A stretch of DNA of 22,052 bases from an uncultured Alphaproteobacteria bacterium. Lineage in GTDB: Bacteria > Pseudomonadota > Alphaproteobacteria > Rs-D84. The stretch covers positions 1-22,052 of the forward strand of contig CAJGDN010000012.1 in assembly GCA_904502245.1 (NCBI GenBank), in the 5' to 3' direction. Positions 7,344-14,951 of this stretch are shown here, one piece after another. The translations under genes and the position numbers were made by a program. How positions within the stretch are numbered: position 1 is the first letter of the stretch; each line of letters begins with the position of its first letter. Below the pieces are notes generated by a model that had not been told where the DNA came from, searched no databases, and worked only from the letters and a program-made list of their open reading frames with translations.

Positions 7344-8617
7344 TAAACTTTATAACACGGCACTTTACGTCGCTGTGGGCTTTTATCACATCACCATTTC
7401 GCGCTGTATGGCGCATGATTTCGCGTATATTTCCACCACGTGAATTTACTGTTATGGACACACCACGTGGCAACGTTTACACCTTTAACCAAACCAGTTT
7501 CTGGCGTTTTACACGTTTTTGCGGCAAAATAGGACTGTTTTTATGGGCAGCATGGTCAACATATGTTTTTGTATACCATCGTCCTTTATTGCAAAAACGT
7601 ACCCAGCAATTAGAAGAAGCACGCAACACCCACGATCGCCATATGTCAGAATTAAAGACATACCTGACGAAATACAACGAATTAGTTCGTGATTTGAACG
7701 TAATAGATGACAAAGTTTTAAATTCCGATAAACTAAAAGAGGGCGAAAAAGAAAAATTGATGAATTCCCGCATCAAAACATGGGGCGAACTGGATTTTTT
7801 GCGCACACGAATTGTTGAAATGTTAGGAAACGAAGATTTTGAACCCGACTTTATAAAATTATCCGAATTGTCCGCAGAATACGAGCTAACACGTGCCGAA
7901 AACGAAGAATTAAAACGTCGCAACAGCCAAATGCTGGAATCAATGGCGCAAATTGCTGATGCGGATAATATTATCGTTGACACTGTTACATCACTAACCA
8001 AGGAAAACACCGAAAAACTGCAAAAAAGCATCAAACGTATCAACAGCACAATCATATCCTTGGGGCTAAACGAAAAGTACTTACTGCGCAACGTCAACAA
8101 ATATACAAATCCATTGGTTGGCTCGGCATTTACACCTATTGAATTTGACACGAAATTAGATGAAAAATATCAAAAATTGGCAGACGGTTTAGAAAAATGG
8201 AGTGGTCTACGTCGTCTGAACGAAGTTCTGCCACTGGGCAAACCTGTAAAATCACGTATAACATCGAATTACGGTACACGCAACGACCCATTCACTGGCA
8301 AACCAAAAAAACATCGCGGCATTGACTTTGCGGGTAAAATCGGCACAGAATTAATGGCCGTTGCACCTGGTCGCGTTGTATCGGCGGGCGAACGCGTCGG
8401 ATATGGAACAACCGTTGAAATTGACCATGGTCTGGGCTTTACAACACTGTACGCCCACCTGTCACAAATACTGGTATCACGTGGCGACTGGGTACGCCCA
8501 GGCACAGTTATTGGTCTGGCCGGCTCGTCTGGTCGTTCAACTGGTCCGCATTTGCATTATGAAATACGATACAAGGGTGCACCATTTGACCCAACAAAAT
8601 TTGTAAAGGAAGAATAA
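7340..8617 (+). CDS. Membrane-anchored M23 (LytM-type) peptidoglycan endopeptidase
   Basis: This 425-residue type II membrane protein has a cytoplasmic segment of about 60 residues, one transmembrane helix (about 62-79), a long charged coiled-coil-like region (about 84-250) and a C-terminal M23 domain. The zinc ligands are visible: HRGID (His325, Asp329) and HLHYE (His404, His406), with the core GTRNDPFTGKPKKH and YAHLSQ. Enzymes of this kind cut peptide cross-links in periplasmic murein. The next gene encodes a bactofilin. M23-bactofilin pairs are widespread, and the bactofilin is thought to place the hydrolase. The unusually long basic cytoplasmic tail may be the bactofilin contact; that part is inference. 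Confidence 0.93.
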   Translation: MINFITRHFTSLWAFITSPFRAVWRMISRIFPPREFTVMDTPRGNVYTFNQTSFWRFTRFCGKIGLFLWAAWSTYVFVYHRPLLQKRTQQLEEARNTHDRHMSELKTYLTKYNELVRDLNVIDDKVLNSDKLKEGEKEKLMNSRIKTWGELDFLRTRIVEMLGNEDFEPDFIKLSELSAEYELTRAENEELKRRNSQMLESMAQIADADNIIVDTVTSLTKENTEKLQKSIKRINSTIISLGLNEKYLLRNVNKYTNPLVGSAFTPIEFDTKLDEKYQKLADGLEKWSGLRRLNEVLPLGKPVKSRITSNYGTRNDPFTGKPKKHRGIDFAGKIGTELMAVAPGRVVSAGERVGYGTTVEIDHGLGFTTLYAHLSQILVSRGDWVRPGTVIGLAGSSGRSTGPHLHYEIRYKGAPFDPTKFVKEE

Positions 8618-8618
8618 A

Positions 8619-8984
8619 ATGTTGGCATTTACAAACGCATCAGAAAAACAATCACCGACCATAATTGGGGCAGGTTGCAAATTGACAGGTGATATCAAAA
8701 CCGACCACACAGTCCAAATCCACGGCGAAGTTGTCGGCACAGTCATTGCAGAAACTGTTGTAATCGGGCGTGGAGGTCGCGTAGTTGGCGAAGTACGCAC
8801 CCCAGTTCTGTTCCTGCACGGAACATTGGATGGCCCTGCAATTGTAAATACCGCAAACGTATTCAGTGCAGCACAAATGACAGGGACACTATCATACCGC
8901 ACATTAAACATCACCGGAAACACTGGTCTGGAATGCAAATTATCAAAACGCAAAGGAGAAGACGATGAACAAAACTGTATCTAA
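8619..8984 (+). CDS. Bactofilin
   Basis: This 121-residue protein is one bactofilin domain: a beta-helix of short repeats (IIGAGCKLTGDIKTDHTVQI, then HGEVVGTV, VVIGRGGRVVGEVRT) with a short polar tail at each end. Bactofilins polymerise without nucleotide into cytoplasmic filaments on the membrane and position cell-wall enzymes. The ATG lies one base after the M23 stop, and GGA inside the end of the M23 gene serves as ribosome binding site. The 3' end overlaps rpiB by 20 bp. The close spacing argues for matched expression with the M23 peptidase. Confidence 0.93.
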   Translation: MLAFTNASEKQSPTIIGAGCKLTGDIKTDHTVQIHGEVVGTVIAETVVIGRGGRVVGEVRTPVLFLHGTLDGPAIVNTANVFSAAQMTGTLSYRTLNITGNTGLECKLSKRKGEDDEQNCI

Positions 8985-9411
8985 GGTTTTTATTGCCGCC
9001 GATCATCGTGGGGCAGGGTTAAAATTATATTTAATTGAAATGCTGTCCGCCGCAGGCTACAACGTTGTAAATCTGGGAGTTGATGATCCAAATGTTTCTG
9101 CTGACTATCCAGACGTTGCCGCAACATTGGCCGACGCAATGATTGATGATAAAAACGCGCGTGGGATAATTATCTGCGGCACAGGCGCAGGCGTTATGAT
9201 TGCCGCAAACCGCTATCGCCACATTCGTGCATCGCGTTGTTGCACACCATCCCAGGCACGCGACGACCGCTTTCACGACGACATAAATGTACTGGCATTG
9301 GCCGCCGACGATATTGATATCGAAGTCGCATTTTTAACCGCCCAGACATTCCTGGAAAGTCCGTTTGATGCAATCGAACGCCGCATTCGTCGTATTGAAA
9401 AAATTTCTTAA
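8965..9411 (+). CDS. rpiB: Ribose-5-phosphate isomerase B
   Basis: RpiB (148 residues) interconverts ribulose 5-phosphate and ribose 5-phosphate. Family features are AADHRG (His14 in the phosphate/sugar site), DYPD (47-50), the catalytic cysteine in CGTGAG (Cys71) and RFHDDINVLAL (His104, equivalent to the ring-opening His99). The usual CGTGIG is CGTGAG here. The start at 8965 is fixed by a strong AAGGAG six bases upstream (8953-8958), inside the bactofilin gene, so it overlaps that gene by 20 bp. It ends the four-gene operon. Transketolase, from the same pathway, is at the other end of the window. Confidence 0.95.
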   Translation: MNKTVSKVFIAADHRGAGLKLYLIEMLSAAGYNVVNLGVDDPNVSADYPDVAATLADAMIDDKNARGIIICGTGAGVMIAANRYRHIRASRCCTPSQARDDRFHDDINVLALAADDIDIEVAFLTAQTFLESPFDAIERRIRRIEKIS

Positions 9412-9424
9412 ACAAAAACAATCT

Positions 9425-9456
9425 AAAAAAAATCCCCCGCATGGGGGATTTTTTTT
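9425..9456. terminator. Bidirectional terminator between rpiB and leuS
   Basis: The stem AAAAAAAATCCCCC / GGGGGATTTTTTTT has loop GCAT. On the minus strand the leuS stop codon (9455-9457) touches the base of the stem, so leuS has essentially no 3' untranslated spacer. Confidence 0.95.
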
Positions 9457-11851
9457 ACTTCTTAACCACAAAGTTCACCAACTTCCTTGGCACAACAATC
9501 GTCTTGATTATCGTCGCGCCATCTAACTTGGCCCCCGCTGCTGTCTTCGCAGCAGAAACAATTGCTTCTTCGTCTGCATTTGCTGGCACAACAAAGTCTG
9601 CCGCACGTTTACCGTTAATTGACACAACAACCGTCATTTCGGTTTCAACCAATTTAGCCGCATCAAATGTTGGCCACGCCGTAAAGGCCAGCATTTCATT
9701 ATGCCCCAATTTTTCCCACATTTCTTCGGTCAAATGTGGCGCAAACGGATTCAGAACCTGCAACAGTGTTTCATACGCAGGGCGGGGCATATTACCGCTA
9801 AACGCATTAATATACTCCATCATCGCAGAAATAGTTGTATTAAACTTCATATTTTCAATACGTTCTGTCGCATCCGCAATCAACTTATGCATCAGACGTT
9901 CCTGCGCGGCAGTCATTGGTTCATCTGTCAAATTATCCGACAATGCCTCAACACGTTTCAAGAAACGCTGAACCCCGGCCAACGCACCATCAGTCCAAAC
10001 CGCGTTATTTTCCCATGGCCCCAATGATAATACCGCAACACGTCCTGCGTCCGCGCCAACACTGTCAACTAAATCCGCAACCATAAATCCATTTCCGCGC
10101 GACTTTGACATTTTATATCCATCATTACCCATCAACAACCCCTGGGCAGTGCGTCTGGCATATGGCTCTGGCGTATTAACCAACCCCAAATCAAACAGTG
10201 CACGATGCCAGAAACGCGAATAAATCAAATGGCGCGTATTATGTTCATGCCCACCATTGTAATGTGTAACTGGCATCCAATTTTCCATCTGCTGGCGTGA
10301 ACAAAATTCTTTGTCATTCTTTGGGTCTAAATAGCGCAAGAAATACCACGAAGACCCCGCCCAACCTGGCATAGTATCTGTTTCTCGCTTTGCCGGTGCA
10401 CCACAACACGGACATGTTGTATTAACCCAATCTGTTGCACGCGCCAATGGTCCTTCGCCATCATCTGTTGGGCGATAATCAGACATATATGGTTGCATAA
10501 CTGGTAATTCAGATTCTTTAACTGGCTGCCAACCACATTTATCACAATAAATCATTGGAATTGGTTCACCCCAATACATCTGGCGCGAAAATCCCCAATC
10601 CTTTAACTTATATTTTGTCGTGCCATGCGCAATTCCATGCTCTTCACCATATTTGATTGCGGCCGCAATGGCATCTTCTTTGCCCATACCATTCAGGAAT
10701 TCTGAATTTATATGTTCGCCATCACCTTCCCAAACCTTATCTGGTTCACCCCCAGATAAAACAGGAATAATTTCCAAACCAAACTTCTTGGCAAAATCCC
10801 AATCACGACCATCATGTGCTGGCACCGCCATAATCGTACCATATGCATAATCCACCAACACATAATCAGATGTAAACACTGGGATTTCACGTCCATTAAA
10901 CGGATTTATCGCCATTATTCCCTTTAATTGAACACCTGTTTTTTCTTTGGTTGCATCTGTACGTTCAATTTCCGATTTCGCAGCAGATTCTTTGATATAT
11001 GCCCGAACTTCATCTGCGTTTTCAATACGCCCATCATCCAACCATTTGGCCAACAGTTTATGCTCTGGCGCAATAACACAGAACGTAACCCCAAATATTG
11101 TATCGACGCGCGTTGTATAAACCGTCATGACGTCATCACCAACACGAAAATCGACATCTGCACCATGCGAACGCCCAATCAGATTTATCTCATCTTTTTT
11201 GATACGTTCTTCAAAATTAACAATATCCAGACCATCTAACAATTTGTCTGCATATTTTGACAGTGCCAAATTCCACTGTAATTTTTCTTTCTTTTCAATT
11301 ACACCGTGGCAACGTGGACATTTATTATCTTCTAGTTCCTCATTTGTAAATGTTGTACGACACGACGGGCACCAATTCATCGGCAGGGCAGATTTATACG
11401 CCAATCCCGCCTTATAAAACTGAATAAACATCCACTGCGTCCATTTGATATAATCTGGATCAGACGTAGAAACGCGCGTATCTGGACTGACCGACCAACC
11501 AACCCTGTCAATCATGTCAGAATAAGCAACAATCAACTCCTTGGCAACATCGCCTGGATGCTTACCAATTTTAGTCGCATAGTGTTCCCCAGCAATCCCC
11601 ATTGCATCAAAACCCATTGGGAACAATACATCATACCCACGTGCACGACGAAAACGCGCCAAAACATCGATACCAGAATAATTCATCATATGTCCTGCGT
11701 GCATACCCGCACCAGACAAGAAAGGAAATTCAACCAATGTATAAAAACGTGGTTTTGCCCCATCATCTTTCGGTACAAATGCGCGCGCTTCACGCCAACG
11801 CTTCTGCCACTTCGCTTCGCGTTCATGAATTTTTGTCATATCGTCTGCCAT
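9455..11851 (-). CDS. leuS: Leucyl-tRNA synthetase of atypical lineage
   Basis: LeuRS (798 residues, shorter than the about 860 of E. coli) charges tRNA-Leu. The class I signatures are HAGH (51-54, for HIGH) and KMSKS (580-584). A Cys4 zinc site (Cys161, Cys164, Cys178, Cys181) follows the first half of the Rossmann fold. The CP1 editing domain contains TTRVDT (246-251; usually TTRPDT) and VPAHDGRDW. The segments SGAGMHAGH, DPDYIKWTQWMF and NWCPSC look like the zinc-containing type of Firmicutes or candidate-phyla LeuRS, not the usual alphaproteobacterial one; this is from memory. The ATG at 11851 has AGGAA seven bases upstream. The leader shares a 15-nt block with hisS. Confidence 0.96.
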   Translation of the reverse strand: MADDMTKIHEREAKWQKRWREARAFVPKDDGAKPRFYTLVEFPFLSGAGMHAGHMMNYSGIDVLARFRRARGYDVLFPMGFDAMGIAGEHYATKIGKHPGDVAKELIVAYSDMIDRVGWSVSPDTRVSTSDPDYIKWTQWMFIQFYKAGLAYKSALPMNWCPSCRTTFTNEELEDNKCPRCHGVIEKKEKLQWNLALSKYADKLLDGLDIVNFEERIKKDEINLIGRSHGADVDFRVGDDVMTVYTTRVDTIFGVTFCVIAPEHKLLAKWLDDGRIENADEVRAYIKESAAKSEIERTDATKEKTGVQLKGIMAINPFNGREIPVFTSDYVLVDYAYGTIMAVPAHDGRDWDFAKKFGLEIIPVLSGGEPDKVWEGDGEHINSEFLNGMGKEDAIAAAIKYGEEHGIAHGTTKYKLKDWGFSRQMYWGEPIPMIYCDKCGWQPVKESELPVMQPYMSDYRPTDDGEGPLARATDWVNTTCPCCGAPAKRETDTMPGWAGSSWYFLRYLDPKNDKEFCSRQQMENWMPVTHYNGGHEHNTRHLIYSRFWHRALFDLGLVNTPEPYARRTAQGLLMGNDGYKMSKSRGNGFMVADLVDSVGADAGRVAVLSLGPWENNAVWTDGALAGVQRFLKRVEALSDNLTDEPMTAAQERLMHKLIADATERIENMKFNTTISAMMEYINAFSGNMPRPAYETLLQVLNPFAPHLTEEMWEKLGHNEMLAFTAWPTFDAAKLVETEMTVVVSINGKRAADFVVPANADEEAIVSAAKTAAGAKLDGATIIKTIVVPRKLVNFVVKK

Positions 11852-11855
11852 TGCA

Positions 11856-11870
11856 TATTCCTATTGTTTA
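11856..11870 (-). promoter_or_regulatory. Leader block of leuS shared with hisS
   Basis: The minus strand reads TAAACAATAGGAATA, ending four bases before the leuS ATG. It contains the AGGAA ribosome binding site. The same 15 bases precede hisS at 18684-18698. Confidence 0.6.
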
Positions 11871-11887
11871 TATTTAAAACCAGCATG

Positions 11888-11916
11888 ATTTTACCGCCCA
11901 ACACAACCAAATTCAA
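11888..11916 (-). promoter_or_regulatory. Promoter of leuS
   Basis: On the minus strand TTGAAT (11911-11916) and TAAAAT (11888-11893) are 17 bp apart. The start would be near 11881, giving a leader of about 30 nt that contains the block shared with hisS. Confidence 0.55.
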
Positions 11917-11926
11917 GCAAAAATCA

Positions 11927-11954
11927 TTGCAAAACACCCAAAAACATATATAAT
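11927..11954 (+). promoter_or_regulatory. Promoter of the small two-TM protein gene
   Basis: TTGCAA (11927-11932) and a perfect TATAAT (11949-11954) are 16 bp apart. Transcription would start near 11961, followed by GAGGG four bases before the ATG at 11979. Confidence 0.65.
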
Positions 11955-11978
11955 ATCGGCACAACAAAAGAGGGCACA

Positions 11979-12311
11979 ATGCGTCAAAAAGAACACAGAT
12001 TATTACAAAACATCAAAGACTGCACAAAACAAAAAAATTTTTATAAAAGACAGGCAAACATATCTAAATACGCATGCATTTTTGCATGTTGCGGCACTGG
12101 CATTGCAACAATCGCCGCATTTATGAACGCTGCCGAAACCGGCTCAAGCGACGACACAACCGCTTTATTTGGACTGACCGCAATTGGTTTTGCGCTGGTC
12201 ACAAACGCCACATATAAATCACACAAACACACAAACAAGATTGCAAAAAAATATCGCAACAAAATACAAAAAAGAAACCGCGCACTTAAAAACCTTCACA
12301 AAACACGATAA
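11979..12311 (+). CDS. Small two-TM membrane protein of unknown function
   Basis: This 110-residue protein has a basic N terminus, hydrophobic segments at about 31-51 (YACIFACCGTGIATIAAFMNA) and 60-79 (TTALFGLTAIGFALVTNATY), and a strongly basic tail full of Lys, Arg and His. The positive-inside rule would place both ends in the cytoplasm with a short acidic loop (ETGSSDD) outside. I recognise no family. A good promoter, a GAGGG ribosome binding site and a terminator of its own support expression as a single gene. It is a candidate holin-like, stress or envelope small protein, but nothing in the sequence decides. Confidence 0.75.
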   Translation: MRQKEHRLLQNIKDCTKQKNFYKRQANISKYACIFACCGTGIATIAAFMNAAETGSSDDTTALFGLTAIGFALVTNATYKSHKHTNKIAKKYRNKIQKRNRALKNLHKTR

Positions 12312-12314
12312 CAA

Positions 12315-12347
12315 AAAAATATCTGCAACAATCATGCAGATATTTTT
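12315..12347. terminator. Bidirectional terminator between the small membrane protein gene and tlyA
   Basis: The perfect stem TATCTGCA / TGCAGATA (12320-12327, 12335-12342) has a 7-nt loop and is extended by A5/T5. A- and T-runs on both sides let it serve both convergent genes. Confidence 0.9.
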
Positions 12348-12361
12348 ATATCTAAAACCAA

Positions 12362-13072
12362 TTATTCAACTTTAAAACACGCTAAAAATTCCGTATTACC
12401 ACTGCCACCCTTAACCGGCGATTCCGTTACCCCAACAGATTTAAAACCGCATTTTTCAAACGCATTCACAACACGATTAATTGATTCCTGATGCAATTCA
12501 GCTGATTTTATCACACCGTTGTATTTTGCCGCAACTTCACGCACCACTTCAAACTGCGGCTTAATCAACGCAACGATTGTTTTCGCCCCCCATGGACGCA
12601 AACATTCAACAATATTTGTTAGCGATATAAACGACACATCAATCACAATCAAATCTACCACCGATTGCACGGGCAGGGCACGAATATCCGTTTGTTCCAA
12701 CGACACGACGCGCGGACTTTCACGCAGTTCCGGAATTAATTGATTTGTACCAACATCCACCGCATATACGCGTGCTGCACCATGATTTATCAAAACCTCG
12801 GTAAAACCACCTGTACTGGCACCAACATCCAGACAAACCATATTTTCTGGGTTAATTTTAAAATATTCCAACGCGCGTTCTAATTTTAAACTGCCGCGAC
12901 CACTGGAATAGGGCAATGCACCGCCCGTCAGAACATCAGAATCCACCACATCTTGACTCGGTTTTTTTGCCAGAATGCCATTAATCGACACTAACCCCGC
13001 CTTAATCGCCGCCACCGCACGCGCACGTGTAGAATATAAACATCGCTGAACCAACGCTAAATCTAATCTCAT
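12362..13072 (-). CDS. tlyA: TlyA-family rRNA 2'-O-methyltransferase (S4 plus FtsJ domains)
   Basis: This 236-residue protein has an N-terminal S4 RNA-binding domain (RLDLALVQRCLYSTRARAVAA) and a C-terminal FtsJ-like domain. The latter has the SAM motif DVGASTGGFT (82-91), conserved Asp145 (VIDVSFIS) and Lys171 (ALIKPQFE). TlyA proteins methylate ribose 2'-OH groups of cytidines in 16S and/or 23S rRNA; the name haemolysin is historical. I chose the ATG at 13072 because MRLDLALVQ is the standard N terminus; an in-frame ATG at 13111 adds 13 odd residues and lies upstream of the promoter. The -10 box is seven bases from the chosen ATG, so the mRNA is probably leaderless. Confidence 0.93.
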   Translation of the reverse strand: MRLDLALVQRCLYSTRARAVAAIKAGLVSINGILAKKPSQDVVDSDVLTGGALPYSSGRGSLKLERALEYFKINPENMVCLDVGASTGGFTEVLINHGAARVYAVDVGTNQLIPELRESPRVVSLEQTDIRALPVQSVVDLIVIDVSFISLTNIVECLRPWGAKTIVALIKPQFEVVREVAAKYNGVIKSAELHQESINRVVNAFEKCGFKSVGVTESPVKGGSGNTEFLACFKVE

Positions 13073-13079
13073 ACCAACT

Positions 13080-13108
13080 ATTTTATCGCACAAAAACACT
13101 AAAATCAA
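13080..13108 (-). promoter_or_regulatory. Promoter of tlyA (predicted leaderless)
   Basis: On the minus strand TTGATT (13103-13108) and TAAAAT (13080-13085) are 17 bp apart. Seven bases separate the -10 from the ATG at 13072, and no Shine-Dalgarno sequence is present. Confidence 0.6.
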
Positions 13109-13110
13109 CA

Positions 13111-13643
13111 AAACACCCCACTCCAGGGCGCAAAAACAGCATTTTTTTACGCTCTATCGCAAAAAAAACGCTCGCAAACCCGCAGAAATCCGGCATTTTT
13201 TGCGTTTTTTACAGCCAGAATAGGGCACAATTCACCATTTTTAGGCCTGTTTTCAACAAATATAGCAAGCTAAGAACACATCACACAACACCAAAGACAG
13301 AACAAATTACAAAGCCAATAACAAGTGACTACTAAAAACTTTTAATAAACAGCATTAATTTCAGACATACACCTTTCTAAGAACAAAATTTATATAAACA
13401 CATAAATATTTTTAGAAAAAACACATCCAAAAGCAAAATTGTTGCAACACAATCGCGACAAACATACAGCATATGAACAATCAACAAAAAAAAAAGAACA
13501 AATAACAAGAACAACAAAAGGCGCACAATCACACACTACCACCACAAATCAGCCACACCACAACCCTAAACTATACATAATATACATTATACGCCTTTTA
13601 AATATCACTCCCCCAGCACCTCGACAAGCACCCTATTTCCCAT
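13111..13643. other. Gene-poor, strongly A/C-biased intergenic stretch
   Basis: No convincing gene or known RNA was found. The left part (13129-13210) has alternating CGCAAA and TTTGCG blocks: AAAAAACGC (13163-13171) can pair with GCGTTTTTT (13202-13210), while CGCAAA (13173-13178) competes for the same TTTGCG. To the right, G is very rare on the + strand; 13501-13560 has 30 A, 21 C, 5 G and 4 T. The only sizeable frame (68 codons at 13439) encodes a low-complexity peptide and is probably spurious. Confidence 0.6.
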
Positions 13644-13690
13644 AAAAAAAAATAAAAAATTTAGCGAACCGCTTCAAACAAACGGTTCGC
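13644..13690 (-). terminator. Terminator of aroK-mscL
   Basis: GCGAACCG (13664-13671) and CGGTTCGC (13683-13690) form a perfect 8-bp stem. On the minus strand it is followed by TAAATTTTTTATTTTTTTTT. Confidence 0.9.
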
Positions 13691-13719
13691 CAGCCACATT
13701 ATTACCAATACACGCAATT

Positions 13720-14292
13720 CTATGCCTTAGTAATCTTTTTAATTTTCTTTAATGAATCCGACGCAACATTTGTCGCAACTTTTTTCAGACTTTTCAAAGA
13801 CTTCTTTAATTCACTATCTTCAACCGCCCCTGTTTCAACAGGATCTACTTTTGAACAACAAAACGGACATTTTGTCGCCGCATTATTAATAGTAGACTTA
13901 CAATATGGGCACGCATGAGTATTAGCAGGCTTTTTATCACGTATCTTGTTCATTGTACGAACGAACAAGAATATCGCAAACATCGTTATAAAGAAACTGA
14001 CCACTGAATTCAAGAATACGCCCAAATTTAACGTTGTTGCCCCTGCTGCCTGCGCCGCAGCTATTGTTTCATAATGCGCACCTGCCTCGCCCCCGCCCAG
14101 CACAAAAAACCACTGCGAAAAATCAACACCACCAACCAACAATCCAATCGGAGGCATAATAACATCTTTTACCAACGAATTAACAACCCCAGTCATAACA
14201 CTACCGACAATGATACCAACCGCCATATCGATTGCATTTCCACGTTGAACAAAAGTACTAAATTCTTTAAATATATTACTCTTTTTTGCCAT
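13720..14292 (-). CDS. mscL: Large-conductance mechanosensitive channel MscL with C-terminal zinc ribbon
   Basis: MscL opens under membrane tension and lets solutes out during osmotic downshock. The N-terminal amphipathic segment and TM1 are typical (FSTFVQRGNAIDMAVGIIVG, IMPPIGLLVGGVDF), and TM2 is at about 93-113 followed by the basic RTMNKIRDKK. At 190 residues it is longer than the usual 130-150. After TM2 it has a Cys4 zinc-ribbon motif (Cys128, Cys131, Cys142, Cys145; CPYC and CPFC) and a lysine-rich tail. I recall zinc-ribbon tails in some other MscL proteins, so this is uncommon but not unique. The AAGGAG ribosome binding site lies in the last codons of aroK, and the start is six bases after it, so the two genes are co-expressed. 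Confidence 0.95.
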   Translation of the reverse strand: MAKKSNIFKEFSTFVQRGNAIDMAVGIIVGSVMTGVVNSLVKDVIMPPIGLLVGGVDFSQWFFVLGGGEAGAHYETIAAAQAAGATTLNLGVFLNSVVSFFITMFAIFLFVRTMNKIRDKKPANTHACPYCKSTINNAATKCPFCCSKVDPVETGAVEDSELKKSLKSLKKVATNVASDSLKKIKKITKA

Positions 14293-14295
14293 TTT

Positions 14296-14865
14296 TTACT
14301 CCTTTTCTTGTTTGTACGAATAATCCTCGATTGCACGCAAAACCTTACCCAAGGTCTTGCGCAAGTTCTCATCCCGCGTTTGGACAACAATATCTGCCAT
14401 CGCATAGATGTTATATCGTTCTTCTATTAATTGCGCCAATATTTTACGACTGTCCGTATTCAGCAATTGCGGACGCGTATCACGACTTTTTGTTCGCTTA
14501 ACCAACAAATCCAAATCTGCCCGCAACCAAACAGTCAGCGCACGTTCCTGCATCATTTCACGTATCGCCGGGGTTATAAAAGCCCCCTCGCCCGTCGAAA
14601 TCACTTTCAACGCAGGCGGCGTATCTAACAAACGCTCTATCACACGTTGTTCCACACGCCGAAATTCTTCTTCACCATACATAGAAAAAATATCTACCAC
14701 ACTGCAACCTGCGGCCGCCTCAATCTCTTTATCAGAATCAACAAACGGAATCCCTAAGCGTCGCGCCAAGGCACGCCCAACACTTGTTTTGCCCGCCCCC
14801 ATCAATCCAACCATAACAACCGGCCGATCAATAAAATCTTCATATTCATTATTTTTATTTACCAT
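14296..14865 (-). CDS. aroK: Shikimate kinase
   Basis: This 189-residue enzyme phosphorylates shikimate in aromatic amino acid synthesis. The P-loop GLMGAGKT (20-27), the DSD motif (43-45) binding shikimate and magnesium, the FRRVE arginine (about 69-70) and the lid arginine in TRPQLL (131) are all present. The shikimate-binding GGG motif reads GEG (92-94), a substitution at a normally invariant glycine. I chose the ATG at 14865 because the upstream in-frame ATG at 14901 lies upstream of the -10. The -10 box (TAAAAT with TG before it) ends eight bases from the ATG, so the mRNA is probably leaderless. aroB, a common partner, is not adjacent; mscL follows directly. Confidence 0.93.
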   Translation of the reverse strand: MVNKNNEYEDFIDRPVVMVGLMGAGKTSVGRALARRLGIPFVDSDKEIEAAAGCSVVDIFSMYGEEEFRRVEQRVIERLLDTPPALKVISTGEGAFITPAIREMMQERALTVWLRADLDLLVKRTKSRDTRPQLLNTDSRKILAQLIEERYNIYAMADIVVQTRDENLRKTLGKVLRAIEDYSYKQEKE

Positions 14866-14873
14866 AATCAGAC

Positions 14874-14901
14874 ATTTTATCAAATTTTCCCTAATAAACA
14901 A
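14874..14901 (-). promoter_or_regulatory. Promoter of aroK-mscL (predicted leaderless)
   Basis: On the minus strand TTGTTT (14896-14901) and TAAAAT (14874-14879) are 16 bp apart, and TGA just before the -10 makes it an extended -10. Eight bases remain to the ATG at 14865, with no Shine-Dalgarno sequence. Confidence 0.6.
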
Positions 14902-14927
14902 TAAAAAAACAGGTCAATCCACAAATA

Positions 14928-14944
14928 CCATTTTAAACAAATGG
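14928..14944. promoter_or_regulatory. Possible operator at the outer-membrane protein promoter
   Basis: The inverted repeat CCATTT-N5-AAATGG covers the position of the -35 box, upstream of the extended -10 at 14952-14960. The arms are only 6 bp and AT-rich, so this is weak. Confidence 0.25.
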
Positions 14945-14951
14945 GAATTTA

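Noticed and set aside
9441..9971. 176-codon + frame opposite leuS
   Set aside because: It is a shadow of leuS, with no independent motif or start signal.
13439..13645. 68-codon frame in the A/C-rich desert
   Set aside because: The peptide is low-complexity, there is no ribosome binding site or promoter, and its composition follows the strand bias.
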